A stretch of DNA of 5,645 nucleotides from NCBI RefSeq assembly GCF_946885855.1, contig NZ_CAMPHH010000225.1, positions 1 through 5,645 on the forward strand, given 5' to 3'. Below the pieces are notes generated by a model. That model worked only from the letters and a program-made list of their open reading frames with translations. It searched no databases and was not told where the DNA came from. Made by a program: the position numbers and the translations under genes. This stretch comes from an uncultured Actinotalea sp. (GTDB lineage: Bacteria; Actinomycetota; Actinomycetes; Actinomycetales; Cellulomonadaceae). Positions 4,866 through 5,645 of this stretch are shown one piece after another (the stretch's first letter is position 1; the number at the start of each line of letters is the position of its first letter).

Positions 4866-5645
4866 ATGACCGAGTCCCCCGCACCGCCCGGTCCCGCCGA
4901 CGCGCCGTCGTCGGCCGGGCGCGCCCCGGTGCCCGACCGCGCGAGCGACGCCGAGGTGGCCGCGGCCGCGGAAGCGCTCCGGCGCGGCGAGCTGGTCGCC
5001 TTCCCCACGGAGACGGTGTACGGCCTCGGCGCCGACGCTGCGAACCCTGACGCCGTCGCGAAGGTGTTCGCAGCCAAGGGCCGTCCCGCGGACCACCCGC
5101 TCATCGTCCACCTCGCCGACGCGGACCGGCTCGACGCCTGGGCCGTGGACGTCCCCGACGTCGCACGACGCCTCGCCGACCGGTTCTGGCCCGGGCCGTT
5201 GACGATGATCCTGCGCCGGCACCCCAGGGTGCCCACGGCCGTCACCGGCGGGCAGGACACGATCGGCGTCCGCGTGCCGCGGCACCCGGTGGCGCACGCC
5301 CTGCTCGAGGCGTTCGGCGGCGGTGTCGCGGCGCCGTCGGCGAACCGGTTCGGCCGCGTCAGCCCGACGACGCGCGCGCGGGTCGTGGCGGAGCTCGGGG
5401 ACGTCGTGGGGACGATCCTCGAGGGCGGGGACTGCGAGGTCGGGCTCGAGTCGACGATCGTCGACCTCAGCGGCGACCGGCCGCGGCTGCTGCGCCCCGG
5501 GGGCATCGGCGCCGCGGAGCTCGCGGAGGTGCTCGACGCGGCGCCGACCCGCGCCGGGACCGGGGCGCCCCGGACGCCCGGGCGGCTGCCGTCGCACTAC
5601 GCGCCCACGACGCCGGTGCGCGTCGTCGACCCCGACGCCCTGGAC
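4866..5645 (+). CDS. L-threonylcarbamoyladenylate synthase, Sua5/YrdC/TsaC family (partial, 3' end missing)
   Basis: ATG 4866 opens a frame that runs to the right edge without a stop, giving 260 residues. The enzyme makes L-threonylcarbamoyl-AMP from threonine, bicarbonate and ATP; the TsaD complex then transfers the threonylcarbamoyl group to A37 of tRNAs reading ANN codons (t6A). It acts in the cytosol. After a Pro/Ala-rich extension (1-27) the YrdC domain shows VAFPTETVYGLGADA at 44-58, KGRPADHPLIVHL at 71-83, FWPGPLTMIL at 107-116, IGVRVPRHP at 133-141, AAPSANRFGRVSPT at 155-168, GLESTIVDL at 193-201 and LRPGGIG at 209-215. The segment RLPSHYAPTTPV at 240-251 matches the linker that folds over the active site in Sua5-type proteins, so a C-terminal Sua5 domain is expected beyond the window. 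In many actinobacteria the gene follows prmC; here it follows a divergent peptidase. A GTG at codon 22 (4929) is a less likely start. Confidence 0.93.
   Translation, partial: MTESPAPPGPADAPSSAGRAPVPDRASDAEVAAAAEALRRGELVAFPTETVYGLGADAANPDAVAKVFAAKGRPADHPLIVHLADADRLDAWAVDVPDVARRLADRFWPGPLTMILRRHPRVPTAVTGGQDTIGVRVPRHPVAHALLEAFGGGVAAPSANRFGRVSPTTRARVVAELGDVVGTILEGGDCEVGLESTIVDLSGDRPRLLRPGGIGAAELAEVLDAAPTRAGTGAPRTPGRLPSHYAPTTPVRVVDPDALD

Noticed and set aside
4733..5050. Plus-strand open frame beginning with a Cys-Pro-Gln repeat.
   Set aside because: The repeat is simply the 9-base array translated. The frame then overlaps the Sua5 coding sequence out of frame and has no good ribosome site.
4619..5597. 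Minus-strand open frames with Ala-Leu-Arg, Gly-His-Cys or Ala-Gly-Thr repeats.
   Set aside because: They are antisense to the Sua5 gene, whose family motifs are unambiguous on the plus strand; the repeats come from the array.

Overview
The window reads as chromosomal DNA of a very GC-rich actinobacterium. A Micrococcales member of the Cellulomonas/Oerskovia type fits the protein sequences and the near-exclusive use of G/C in third codon positions, but genus is inference. Five protein-coding genes are supported: two are cut by the window edges and three are complete.

Positions 1-2928 hold a tightly coupled plus-strand operon for siroheme (or cobalamin-type tetrapyrrole) metabolism. It starts with the 3' part of a fused precorrin-2 dehydrogenase/uroporphyrinogen-III C-methyltransferase (cysG-like). 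A HemD-like uroporphyrinogen-III synthase domain fused to a C-terminal OmpR-type winged helix follows with a 4-base overlap. Next, with an 8-base overlap, comes a CbiX/SirB-type chelatase with a cysteine-rich tail. Together they would methylate uroporphyrinogen III, oxidise precorrin-2 to sirohydrochlorin, and insert the metal; the HemD/winged-helix protein could be both enzyme and regulator. In actinobacteria such sets usually serve assimilatory nitrite or sulfite reductase, whose genes would lie outside this window.

Positions 2957-4522 carry, on the minus strand and convergent with the operon, a secreted M15 (VanY-like) D,D-carboxypeptidase/endopeptidase with a long Ala/Pro/Asp-rich linker. 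Only 28 bases separate the two stop codons, and a small hairpin lies there.

Positions 4523-4865 are a 343-base divergent intergenic region. It holds a near-duplicate 11-12-base direct repeat, nested inverted repeats in its least GC-rich part, a 7-bp stem hairpin, and a 9-base minisatellite (six perfect consecutive units plus outliers). Positions 4866-5645 encode the first 260 residues of a Sua5-type L-threonylcarbamoyladenylate synthase for tRNA t6A37, running off the right edge.

I see no clear evidence of a wholly new system. The points most worth a second look are the minisatellite and dyads upstream of the Sua5 gene, the HemD/winged-helix fusion within its operon, and the chelatase with its repeat-encoded leader and four-cysteine tail.
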